Origin: Strigamia acuminata
Taxonomy: Eukaryota > Arthropoda > Chilopoda > Geophilomorpha > Linotaeniidae
DNA: 64,000 nucleotides
Assembly (NCBI GenBank): GCA_949358305.1
Contig: OX442316.1
Coordinates: 4,588,001 to 4,652,000 of the forward strand
Direction of reading: 5' to 3'
Below are positions 1-11,210 of the stretch, piece by piece. The translations under genes and the position numbers were made by a program. The first letter of the stretch is position 1. Every line of letters begins with the position of its first letter. The notes under the pieces are model-generated. The model made no database searches, was not told where the DNA came from, and saw only the letters and a list, made by a program, of their open reading frames with translations.

Positions 1-491
1 CAAATGTTGCAATTTATCCTTGAATTAAACATGGAGAGAAGAAAAAAACACACATGCTTTAATTCATTTTGTGTGATGTAATAAGAGCAGGGTCCTGGAT
101 TGAAGCAACATGATAAAAATTGAGTAATAAATCAAAATCTACAAAGAATTCATCAGCTATTAAAAAACAATAATAAAACCCCAATGCATTTAGAAATCAA
201 CTGTTTTCCATAACATTAAATTCCACCATTGTAATGATAATAATACCTCAGAATTACAGTGCTTACTTCCTGTCATAATTGACAGGAGTATACAAGAGTC
301 GGTCATTATATAATCCCAAGCTACCACTTGAACCTTATTAAATCACTTAAACCATACCAGGTCCTCAAGATGGCAACATTAAAACATAAACAGGTTTTTT
401 TCACTTATCCAGGTTGTTTACATTTGTCATGCTCCAGCCCAATACCTGTCCACTGCTTGACCCTTACTTGCATTGTAATTGAAATTACAGG
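1..491. other. Non-coding, no gene seen
   Basis: AT-rich sequence with no convincing coding exon. The short open frames here lack codon bias, splice partners and recognisable motifs. The window opens inside non-coding DNA. Confidence 0.5.
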
Positions 492-733
492 TACCGTATT
501 TTACCGATTAAGAGTCGCCCTCGAATTGTAGCCGCCGCTGAGACACCAAGAATAACGTATTTTTGCAAAAGTACGGTATTGTTTCCGTATTTAACCTCAT
601 GAACGATGAACGTACGCTTCGTTCGTGATGTTACATTAAACAAATGTAACAAACGAAAAACCGAAATTGTAATTGCTGACAAAAATGGCAGTTTTGAATA
701 AGAGCCGTGGTTCTTAATCGATGAAATACGGTA
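492..733. mobile_element. MITE with CCGTATTT terminal inverted repeats
   Basis: The left end reads ccgtattttaccgattaaga and the right end, on the opposite strand, reads ccgtatttcatcgattaaga. Both ends are flanked by TA, as for Tc1/mariner/pogo-type elements. The interior has no transposase, so this is a non-autonomous copy. A shorter relative of about 95 bp lies at 18057-18154. The TA duplication and terminal repeats are visible; the superfamily is inferred. Confidence 0.75.
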
Positions 734-1375
734 GTTAATAGTTAAAGTTAACCGCACAAGATGATTAATGATCCTCAATGATTGCTTACCAAACGAAAGT
801 GACGTCACCATGTTGAATTTTCACAATAATTACTCAACTGCCTAATTATTTTTGTGGGAAAACAAAAATCCTCTCCCACTGTGTCCTAATTCTGCTTTAT
901 GGCCTCTGCATGGAGACCAAAACTTCATGCTGTTAAATCCACATACTTATTTTACACTTCATAAACTTTTGTTTTACCTTCCTGGGATTTAGAAGCGCTT
1001 AGTGCACAATGAAACCATCAACAATATCACATTCAAATCAAAATATTTAAACCTTAAAGCCAAACTACAATAGATATCACTCATAAAAAAATATTATTCC
1101 ATGAATCACCCACTTTAACACTTGAAATTTGGCCCCAAGTATAGAATACCGCTATAAGAAACATACTTTCCGTTATTCTAATACGGCATACCTCGGTTAG
1201 TAGTAGTTATAATAATTAATACCATATTTCATGGATTCTAAAACGTCTTCAATTATACAAACCCCTGACAAAAAGTTTGGAATCATGACCACCTTAAACT
1301 GAAAACGCCACCCAGTTTTTAATATAAAGTCCGTTCCTTCGGTATAATTAATGACATTTTAAAAAGTTCACTCAC
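734..1375. other. Non-coding, no gene seen
   Basis: AT-rich spacer. If the doubtful minus-strand exon at 1376-1428 is real, its downstream exons should lie here or beyond the window start. I could not find an in-phase acceptor with convincing coding sequence. Confidence 0.4.
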
Positions 1376-1428
1376 CCAATGGCCGGTGCGACATTTTCCA
1401 AAGCCGTCATGGTGGACACTTCCCCCAT
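1376..1428 (-). CDS. Possible first coding exon of an unidentified gene
   Basis: On the minus strand a frame starting at 1428 reads MGEVSTMTALENVAPAIG and runs straight into a strong donor, GTGAGT, at 1375. It would end in phase 2. The peptide is not recognised and no matching downstream exon was found. A similar short frame ending at another GTGAGT donor is at about 2092 (MLLSTMTG). Either could be an alternative first exon or chance. Transcript data would decide it. Confidence 0.15.
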
Positions 1429-3376
1429 GTTTAGAGGATGGGGAAAAGAAAAGCAGTGAAAAATCACCTTCAATCTTGTAATGAAATGGGTCAGTTGAGG
1501 AAACTGTTTGCGAAAACACCACCAGGTGGTTACGAATGGGGAAAAATGAAAAACCTTCAATGTCCGATACACTTTCAGATTCGAAGTAGGTCTTTGGGTT
1601 AGTTGTGGTCTCCAGGCAAGGTTAGAGAGTCCACTTTGGGTTTTATATACATATGTAGAAGTTCATTGACGAAAAGAAGGTTGCATCACATAGCCATAGA
1701 AAAAGGTAATGGAGGATGTTGAGGCAATTACTTGCTAGTTTTTTCTTATAGTTTGATTTGTTATTTCCTTATTGGACAAAATACTTGTCAAGAGGCTCCA
1801 ATAAGGGTTTTTGTCAAAGGTTAACATGGAGAGAACCAATTTTGATTGAAAATTTAAATGATGAAATTCTTAAAGATCAATTTTTCATCTTGTTTTTTGG
1901 TTTTTTTGGGTTAAATTGAATATTTTGATGCTCTGGTGGCAATTTTAATAATTATTTCTACGTCACAAAAGGGAATTCTTGGACACTGGATCAATTTTTG
2001 GGGGTTAAAATGTGCAAAATGAGGTTTTTGAGCAAAAAACATGAAAAAAATATTTGAAAAAAGTATTAAATAAACTAATAAAACTCACCAGTCATCGTGG
2101 AAAGTAGCATTTTTTATTAAATATCCCAACAGCCATTCGAAAGGCATTTCTCCAATGATAAGGGAATACACAATGAAATAAACACAACCTTGGCAAGTGC
2201 TGGATGTTTAGCATCATGCTTGATAATGACGACTTCCGGTTATCAAGAGAACTCATCAGAAAAAAATTAATTATTTTATGAGAGTGAAGTGATGTATTAC
2301 AACATTTCACTCGCATAAAGTAATTAATTTTTTTTTTTATTAGAAAATTAAAATTTTTATCAAATCGGATGGAATTTGGAACAACAAAACTCCACTCACT
2401 CACAGCATGAAATACGAATTAAAAAAAAGAGTATACTCTTCCAAATATCCACCCAATTCAAGATTTATAGAGTTTAAAGCGTGTCAAGGACGGGAATATT
2501 TCATATATAATTATTAAGAAATAAAAATCCAAAATTGAAAAAAAAAAAAAAAATTGAAGATAGCATCAGACTGGTGAATGAAAAGTCGGTCAAGTGTTAG
2601 TCAATTCACAAATTTAAAAGAATTAAACCTGTTTTTCTGATTCAAAGCTATTAAAGAATTGTTTTGAATTTAATTTTCAGATTTTTTTTTTACCTTGTCA
2701 CCTGCCAAAATCATTGACGCATCTCCATTTTGGAGCAATTTAAAACCAGTTTCGGCGAATGATACGGACATACTGCGCCATTGTACGATAAATATTGTAT
2801 GTAAGATATTATTTACTTACTTGTTCTGAGATTATTGAAGATATTTTTCGAGAAAATGCCGATCTTACGACAAATCACGGATCCAAACATCAACTGGGCG
2901 CCATTACAATTTAGCTTAGCTGTCTCTCACGGTGGATTTACGGAACACGGGGATGACGTCATCATTTAAACTGACGTGTGCTGTATTATCATCATCAAAA
3001 CCGTCATATCAAATTTTTCTAAAACCGATATGATTAACTTGATAACTTCGTACTTACACAACCGTGATCTTGGGTGTGAAAATAACCGAGGTTAACGATC
3101 CCTCATGAATAAAAATTAAATTCAAACATTTTTATTAATTCGTTACAAATATATAATAATTTAAAAATTTACTATAATTTTTGTTTTTTAATTTTTTTTT
3201 ATTTTACAATGAAAAGTCCTCCTCCCTTCGCCTTCTCGCACATGATTTATGTCACACAAAACCCAAATGCATTTATTATACATTGAACAAAAATCAAGGA
3301 GAAAGGGCAACCAAAACAATTTTTTTTTTAAATCAAACCTCGAATAAATTCCATTAAATTATGAGTTCACTAATCG
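1429..3376. other. Non-coding spacer downstream of RNF170-like gene
   Basis: AT-rich sequence with homopolymer runs, for example poly(A) near 2539-2553, and no supported exon. Its right end, 3090-3376, is the probable 3' untranslated and polyadenylation region of the minus-strand RNF170-like gene. Confidence 0.5.
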
Positions 3377-5146
3377 TTACGTATTGGCAGCGTCGTGAGC
3401 TCGATTTGTTACAAATCTTCTATAAATAATACTGACATAAATTGCTAATAACAAAAAGACGAACATGTCGTCGAAAAGACCCAAAATGCCAAAAATTGCT
3501 TCGGGAATTATGTCCAACGGAGAGATAAGGTACATGCACGCGGCAACAAAACACAAAATAATTCTGATGCGAAACATGTACATTAAACCGCCCACGGAGA
3601 AGAATTCGGTCCATAAATGCCGCAGTAAAGTGGGCAAATCCCGAATATAATCGATTATCTAAAAAAAAAAAAGGTTTTAAATTAATTATTTTAGAAATAC
3701 CGTTAAGCTCCGAATTAACGCCAGGATGTTTTATCTTTTTTTAGACCCGACCCCCAATGGTCTGTTTGGACGTTTAATTAGATAAATTAGAAATAAAACC
3801 AATTTTCCATGGGATTTTTGGGCTCAAAATTGGAATTTTAAGCACAAATAATGGGATTTTAGGCCCAAACCTTGAATTTTATGCACAAAACTATAATCTT
3901 TAGGATCGAAAATGGGATTCTATGCATAAAATAGTACTTTTTCGGTGCGTATTTGCAAAAAACTACACTTTTTGTGCCCGAAAATTGAATCTTATGCACA
4001 AAAATGTACTTTTTAGACCCGAAAATAAAATTTTATGAACAACATTTGATATTTGCAGATTGTAGTGTGCAACCCCCGTCATTTAATTGGACCCAGCATT
4101 TATTGCACAGGCCACTGCACGGTTATTTAGAATTCGTTTAAAATTATTTACGGGTCTTGGTTCGCCCGAGAAACGTCTATTGTAATTATGTATATCAGCT
4201 AAAATTGTATTTCTTTCTTGAACGTCGTCTTCTTCTTGCGAATTTTGTTCACGTTCGGTAAAACATTGCAGTAATATCGTCACCTGAAATTAAAATTAAC
4301 AAATTTATTAATTTAAATTAACAATAATAATAATTCAAATTTACTTGCTGACGACAAACAGGACATCGAACTGCCCCCAGCCAGGTGCCGTGTCTCCAAT
4401 ATGTAATCATGCATTGACCTAAATAAATAAATAAGTTATAAATTCTAAAATATAAAAATATAACACAAATAAAAACAATTCAAAACATTTTAAACCCAAA
4501 ATATGAATAAAAACTGAATAATAATGGCAAAATTGATACCAAAGTGTATATCAAATTACTTGAAATACATAAAACAATGAATTTTGATGTTTTCCGTCAA
4601 AAAACAATTGAAAACATCAAATTTCACCAACATTTCATCACCTAAAACCTCATTATTCTGCATTGAAACGTCCAAAAAATCGTATTTTACATGAAAAAAA
4701 TATACAAAACTATTTAAAACGAATTTCTACATCATTTTACCACAAAACACATGTCCACAATTAGTTTCAATAGCATAGGATGCATCGCCCAAGCAAACTG
4801 GGCACTGAATTTCACTGTCGTTGCTGCGCACTCTCATCGAGTCGCCGTGACCGAGTGCATCGTTTGCCAAATTTTCGACTGTTCTCCTTCTCAGTATCTG
4901 TTCCCTCGTATCTGCTACAACTTGCTCGCTTTCGGGATGAATCGTTTGAGCTTGCCTACACCTCCAGCTGGAAAATAAATAAATATTTGCAACTTATTTG
5001 TGTTTTTATCAAAATTAGCGACGTTTTTTTTTTTACCGTTTGAAAGCGAAGTACAAAAGGGGAACTAAAATGGCTAAAAGTAAAGTTAATCCCCATAATA
5101 TTTCATTCCCAACTCCTTCGATAATTGTATCGTCATCGTCACTCAT
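3377..5146 (-). CDS. RNF170: RNF170-like ER-membrane RING E3 ubiquitin ligase
   Basis: Five coding exons on the minus strand join in phase: 5037-5146, 4741-4967, 4345-4418, 4152-4283, 3377-3658, giving 274 residues. Order: acidic N-terminus, membrane segment [20 protein letters not shown] domain (IQCPVCLG, then [10 protein letters not shown] and RCPVCR), the linker [11 protein letters not shown], and a C-terminal DUF1232 region with two hydrophobic segments ([19 protein letters not shown]). This is the full RNF170 plan at about the usual length. Known family role: ER-anchored ligase that in mammals ubiquitinates activated IP3 receptors for ERAD; the same role here is inference. Introns are short, about 60-320 bp. 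All RING cysteines and the histidine appear intact, so the gene looks functional. Confidence 0.93.
3785..4035. repeat. Degenerate tandem repeat, period about 40-45 bp
   Basis: Units built on 'tgggattttaggcccaaa' and 'ttttatgcacaaaa' recur with drift through the last intron of the RNF170-like gene. The family resembles the phrase repeated at 38079-38435 ('cattttaaacccaaaatcg'). Confidence 0.55.
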
Positions 5147-6371
5147 TCTTGATTTTGCATATTAGTTTTGATCACGTAAAGATTCACGAGTTCAAAATTC
5201 TAGCTAGCCTTGTTGTTTCGGAGTTTTGTTAGTTACCGATTATGGCCGAGAGAGTGCAAAACCGACTAGGTTTGGTGCTAGCGCCAGACGCGAACCTGCT
5301 ATATTTAAATCAAGGGTTTGTGTGTTGTGATATCAAGAAAGACATTTGTTTCTATCGTTTTAAAATTAAATTTTTCTGTTATTTGCTTCAAGATTGAGGA
5401 ATAAAATTTACAATATGTTTTATTTATTTTATTTTAAAAAATAATAATTTTTCTGCCCATTATTTTCGCAGATTGCTGTATTCAGTCATCTTATGAATTT
5501 CTTTTGTAATTTTTACCAACTGTAATACTGACTGGTGGGTGTAATAAATAACTTCAATTCTATTCAAAATAATTGCTCTAATGAATTCTTTAATAAATAT
5601 TGAGCAAGAATTAATTCCTTGCATTGAACTTTTGTTCTGTCTTCAACCAATCACTTTTAATAACTGTTAAAGTGTCTGAAAAGATCAAAAGAAAAGGTAG
5701 AGACACTCACATAAGGAAATAAAGAGCAATATATAGCCTTGACTCACCATTCAAGCATGATTGGTTATTAAAAACAGTTACATTTACATCACAAAATGAC
5801 TTATCCATATTTTAAAGGTCACTGAACCTTCAACATCCACTTCCACAAACCACAACAAACAATTTCTCTTTATCATTTGATTCAACTACAGAATTTGACT
5901 TTCAAACTTTCCAACTTGTTTTCAAATAAATGTCTAAATTGGTCAGTCAACTCTATAAATCATTCCAAGACATGAGTTTGCATCTTTAGATCCCTTTTAA
6001 CTAGCACTCCATGATACAATAACCTTTGCTTGAAGCCCATCAAAAGATGCACAGAGTGGAGTTGAAATCTCCACAGTGGACTTGCATGGTTAACCATCAG
6101 CATTTCCGTTGGGTGTCGTGCTTGGTCGCTTTTGCATCACTGGCCTCAATTTAATATCCACAATGCAGGGCCGTAGACCCTGCAAAAGAGGACCGGAAAT
6201 CTGTATACACACGCAGAATACACACAATCGCTGCACGAAGGGATAGTGACTGTGCTTTCAGTTGTTTTGCTTTGAAGGCTGCTGTGAAAAAGTGTGCACC
6301 TTTCCAACCTTTTTGCCAGGAAGTTGCTTGACTGTGCTATATTTGATACCTGGAATTATATCTAGCGAGAT
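5147..6371. promoter_or_regulatory. Intergenic region between two divergent genes
   Basis: About 1.2 kb between the RNF170-like start (-) and the next gene (+). It must hold both promoters and 5' leaders. No clear TATA box, CpG cluster or further exon was seen. The stretch 6110-6370 is richer in GC and is the likely leader of the plus-strand gene. Confidence 0.4.
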
Positions 6372-8088
6372 ATGGTTGATGATTCTTCTGCGGATCCACG
6401 GGATAAAGTCATGTCAAATTTAGATTATTCTTTGCAGTTGCTGTTTCTTGCAACTCAAGTTGATATGAGGTGGAGTGCTCAAACTGACGAAAGGAGGGAG
6501 AAAGAGAGACCGGTAACTCTGAAGCGGAAGAGTGGGCAGGTGATGCTAATTCCCAGGTTGAAGAAAAGTTTTTTGTCCATTTTGAAAGCTACCAAGTACA
6601 GGTTGGCCAATACTTGTCTGCCGTGTGCAAGACAGAGTTCGAAGGAAAGTGTGCTGGCTTCGGACGAATCTTGTTTGAAGACAAAGGAAAATGATAAGTT
6701 GATGGAGAAGAACTACAACGTAGAGGGTCGGAAAACACTTGTAAGTATAAAAATCCACAGTACAAATGCAGAAACTTAGTAATACTTGATAAACATCAAT
6801 ATGTCTTTTGTATTCCCCGGCAAATGGGGGATCTGGGTTTAACCAGGTTCGAATTACGGCGGAATATATCCTTTTTGCAACTATCCGTCTACGTCTGCGT
6901 ATGCGAGAGGCATGGCCAGTGCGACACATATTTCCATCTGAGGCGAGCAAGGCATATGCCGCTCTTTTGAACAGTAAAAAATTTTTTTGTTGAAAAAATC
7001 GGTTTGTGCGCCTACAGATGCTTCCCCTAGAAATATGCCAACTGAGGCAACCGCCTTGCCGCCTCACTCCTCGCGCAGGCCCTGGTACTGTACTTCTTCA
7101 TGGCGTGCCCCCCGTGGCCCGTCCCTGGCCCACTGTAGCCTGTCCCTGTGGCCCGACCCATCCAGATTTCCCGGTACTAAATTTCTACCCAGTCCAGCCC
7201 TGGTTGTACTGTTGATCGCGTCTGTCGTACGATGCGTCGAACACGCCCTGGTGGCATTGACTGACCGTCTAACTCCCAACAGTAACTAATGGCTTTGAGC
7301 CTAAAAATGAGTGTTCTGTTTTAGCTCCAAAAAACAGATTCTGATTACTTCGGTAAGTTGTCGGGTAGCTGGAGCCTCTGGATATGCGCCTGAAATACTA
7401 TTTTAAATTAAATTAAAAAGCAACACTTTGATGTTGTCTTCAAGGTTGATGTCTAATTATAACTTACCTTGATGAATGTTTTTGAAAGCACGAACAAAGC
7501 ATTTTCATATAATGGATTATCTATTGTACTGATAATGTGAACAAGAATTTACCTCTGAACTCTAATTTGGTAATCATCATTAGGAGATTAGCTCCAACTG
7601 AATGCACTGTTACTTGACTCTGACTGATTTATCAGTGAGAAACATCATAACTGAATATTAAAATTTCTTTTTTACAGATTTACACTGATGATTATTCCAT
7701 ACCTAGCCAAGAAAAGGTGTTGGAGGAAGAAGATCCACCAGTTGTCTTGCTGCAAACTATAGCTGATGGTCGTCAGTGTTTCCAAGAATCTCGCCAATTT
7801 GCATCACGTGGAATCCAGGAAGTGAAAAACTTGAGTGACACTGTCAGTTCGATTCAAAAGAGCCTCCAGTTTGCACTTGATCAACTGTCCTTAATAGAAT
7901 ATGGGCTCAATGACTGCAGATGGGAGAGTGTTGACAGAGAAACTTGGACTCAAAGTCATTTTTTATCTTCAGTTGGAACAATCACTTCTCTATGGCCAGA
8001 TGTGGGAAGTAGAGCACGGAGTAGATCAAGACTTAGTTTGAACTCTGATGTCTTGTTTTGTGACTTGGATTATTCATGGATTGATTGA
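6372..8088 (+). CDS. Two-exon gene, unidentified 259-residue protein
   Basis: Exon 1 is 6372-6740, ending at donor GTAAGT. Exon 2 is 7678-8088, after a TTTTTTACAG acceptor, joined in phase 0. The product has no signal peptide or membrane segment. Visible features: a basic stretch near residues 40-70 (ERREKERPVTLKRKSG, then LIPRLKKSF), an acidic LEEEDPP near 137, a probable helical middle (IQEVKNLSDTVSSIQKSLQFALDQL) that could form a coiled coil, and an Arg/Ser patch (SRARSRSRLSLNS) near the end. I do not recognise the family. The splice sites, open frame and ordinary composition support a real gene. A shorter product starting in exon 1 at a later ATG is possible. Confidence 0.6.
7107..7202 (-). 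repeat. Dispersed GC-rich repeat, copy 1
   Basis: On the minus strand it begins 'cagggctggactgggtag' and contains 'cgggaaatctggatgggtcg', unlike the AT-rich DNA around it. Other copies are at 41626-41679 (+), 45466-45567 (-) and 59093-59160 (-). It lies in the intron of the unidentified gene. Copies share the end 'cagggctggact' and are cut to different lengths at the other end, which suits a SINE or a truncated retroelement end. Confidence 0.7.
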
Positions 8089-8280
8089 CACTTTATTGAA
8101 ACCTTTTTACTTACTTTATTTTTAGTGGTTTGGTTCTGTTAACTTGTAGAGTATTAAAATTGACATTCCAGTCATGTAGCATTTTAGGAGTCATTTTTTT
8201 TATCAATGGGAAGTTGCAACTGCATTGTTGTCATTGTTAGTCCATGCTAAGACTAATGTTTTGTTCTACTATTACTAAAC

Positions 8281-10624
8281 ATGACGTTTTCTTACAGTGA
8301 TAGATGCAGTACAGTAAAAAATGTGGGAAATTTCTGGCATTTATTATTCATGTAGGAAAAATATTGAAAAACAATGCGATGCATATTTTATCTTGACATT
8401 TTTCATTTCAAGTTGGAAAGCCAGTGTTTACAAAATATTATGGGTGGATCTGAGTATTTTTCTCTTTCTTTATTATTCCATGGGTGTGGCCTACAATTTC
8501 CTGCTGGAAGGAACAGCAAGACAGTAACGCCAATATTTTCATTAATAATATTCTTTATTTTTAATTAATATTAATTATTTATTACTTATTATCAACTGAA
8601 GAATTTTTGAGGATGTGTGTTACTACTGCGCATCTCAAATGTCTTTTATTCCGCTGTCATTCGTGTTGGGTTTTTACGTATCCAACGTTATATCTCGTTG
8701 GGAAACACAATTCAAGGCTTTACCGGTATGCGACTACATTGCCATAGATGTGTCTGCTAACATCAGAGGAATGGTAATAATACGATTGAATTGAATTGAA
8801 TTCATTGGAATATATGCGACGTTAAATGTTCGAATACAGGACGAACAAGCACGATTAATGAGACGCACGATTATGAGATATGTAAACGCATCTTTCATCA
8901 TGTTAATGATGGTCATTTGCTCTCCAGTGCGGAAACGATTTCCATCTTTTGACCACTTAGTAGTCGCAGGTTGTACGCTTTAACCCGCTTCTTTGTTTCC
9001 ATCTTTAGGCCTAGTCGGCACAGTGCAAACCCTGGTTTAAACATTTAATTTAATTTAATTTAATTTAATTTGGTAAACAGGTGTGTTGATGGATGAAGAA
9101 AAGCTCAGTTTGGAAACTATCCATGATAAAATGCCAACTTACAACATTTATTGGGTGCCTTTAGTATGGGCCGTCAACATTGTTTGCAAAGCGCGACAGC
9201 AAAACAAAATAGCGGCGGACAGCCAAGCGCTGGAAATTATTCGAGTTTAGGAAATCCGTAATAAATTGTGAATAACTTTTAGGCTAATTTCAATTGGTTG
9301 CAGAGAATTCATGCATTTCGCGCCGATTGTGGATTGCTGCACACCTATGACTGGATTTCGATTCCTCTAATATACACACAAGTTTGTTGGATTTAACCGA
9401 ATGATAGTTGATATTTATTGGCATTTTGGGTCACTTTAAGGTGGTCACTTTGGCTGTGTATACTTTCTTTCTTGCTGCCATCCTTGGACGTCAAGTGCTG
9501 GAACGCCATGCTGAGCACGGTCACCGACCAATCGACATCTACTTTCCAATATTTACAATTTTGCAATTTTTGTTTTACATGGGGTGGCTCAAAGTTGCAG
9601 AGATTCTGGTCAATCCGTTTGGTGATGACGACGACGACTTTGAAATCAACTGGATGATTGACAGAAATATGCAGGTCAATTATTATCTCAAACAAAATGT
9701 TGGATATTGTATTTTTGTTTGTTTTTTTTCTAGATGGGTTATGCAATTGTGGACGAGGTGCATCAAAATCTTCCTCATTTGGTTAAGGATCATTTCTGGG
9801 ATGTTGTTATTCCGGATATCCTCCCGTATACACACGAAGCGGACATAAAACACGAACAAGCACCGATTGTACTGGATCCAAAGTTGCCAGTGTTAGTTTT
9901 TGGTCTAAAAAATACATCGAAATAACGAGAATGCATTTTGTAATTTATTTTTGCGTGCTATTTGGTTTGCAAATGAGAATACGTTTTGTAAAATGTGTTA
10001 TGAAATGCATTATTTAATGTATTAGTAATATTACTGTATTTAATTGTTTTGTTTTGTCGATAGATATGATTTGAATTCCTCGACAAGATCCAAAGAAGCA
10101 GTATGCATTTAATTTTACAATTTAGTTATTTTAATGTTATTTTTGTATTAATTAATTATGTTGTTTGTGTTTGAACAGCTAAGGAAGTCCATGGCGAGTG
10201 TACAGAGTAGGAAAATTGGTTTTGTGTTTCCTATTTACAAAAATGTCGAACATTATTGGCAAAATATGTTTGCGACTAAAATACCTCCAGGTATTTGTAG
10301 TTAAATATATCGGATTAATTTTTGATTAATTTTGTTTTGATGATTCAGGCAGGAGTTTTTTGCAAAAATATTACGCCAAAAACAGACCAACAGTGAGTGT
10401 TTTTGTTTGTATTTTATTAATTTTTCAAGTTATGTTTACAACTGTTTGGTTATTTTTCTAATTAAAGAAAAGCGAACAACAGGAGATTGATAAAAGAAGA
10501 TTCTCTAGATTGATTTTGGGATCAACGACTGTGTTAAAGGTGATTTTAAAATAGAGAAATTCGTTTTAATATAAAGAAATGTATTTTTTGTTAGGATTTG
10601 TTACCAGATGATGGAGTAGTTTGA
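8281..10624 (+). CDS. Bestrophin, calcium-activated anion channel (paralogue 1)
   Basis: Thirteen exons join in phase into 470 residues: 8281-8351, 8413-8523, 8602-8773, 8840-8969, 9081-9244, 9304-9381, 9441-9674, 9734-9891, 10064-10100, 10179-10290, 10349-10392, 10468-10539, 10595-10624. The N-terminus MTFSYS matches the bestrophin start MTVSY. Family motifs are IPLSFVLGFYV (pore neck), the DWISIP segment, and the calcium clasp NPFGDDDDDFEINW with the IDRN that follows. Known family role: pentameric plasma-membrane chloride/bicarbonate channel opened by intracellular calcium. Oddities: the near-universal RWW..QF..IPWPD is here RWETQFKALPVCD, and the C-terminal tail is short. The exon 5/6 junction and the exon 8 donor (second of two adjacent GTs) were chosen by phase. 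Intact, but diverged from paralogue 2. Confidence 0.93.
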
Positions 10625-10733
10625 GCATGAACTCACTGACAGGAGTTTTTTAATGAGTTTTAGTTGTTTTGAAAGCAGCTTTAACATCAATATGTATTAT
10701 CTAACCTATTGTAATTTCGAAACAAGCTAGTAT

Positions 10734-10849
10734 GGTATTATTCTCAAGTGTTAATAAAACTTATCTCCCTAACGTAAATATCAACGACGATAAATATCAG
10801 CTCAAGTTTTTGATACAATATGAGTAGCCAGCGCTCTGAGAATAATACC
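10734..10849. mobile_element. Short inverted-repeat element (about 116 bp)
   Basis: The left end ggtattattctcaagtg and right end cgctctgagaataatacc are inverted repeats of about 13 bp with small mismatches further in. It lies just after the bestrophin stop codon and is probably a solo MITE. No coding content. Confidence 0.5.
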
Positions 10850-11210
10850 GGCTGTATATAACGTGTTTTACGAATGTAATTTTCAAAGCGATTAAAATTA
10901 ACTTATTTTTTTTTATTGTATTTTCATTGTTTTATTTTAAATAAGTATATATTGGTAATAAAAAATACTTTAATCTATGCTTATGGTATTCAATTATTTC
11001 GTTAAAATATATAAAAATTATCATATGTATTTAGAATTTCTAAGGAAATAACTCTACCTGCAGCTGCTAAGTCAGTTTTTACTGCGTGCGATTTTCGTGT
11101 CTTCTCTATCAGGAACGAGTCGATTATTAGTTGAAAATGAAAATAAAACAAAAATCACTGTCAACAATTTTTTTTGGATTGTCTGTGAATTATCGTTGCA
11201 ATTGCAATGG

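Noticed and set aside
485-811. 108-residue minus-strand open frame
   Set aside because: It reads through the MITE at 492-733; no domain, and composition follows the element.
2092-2403. 103-residue minus-strand frame ending at a GTGAGT donor
   Set aside because: Its own frame stops just before the donor and shows no conserved segment; only the neighbouring eight-codon frame reaches the donor.
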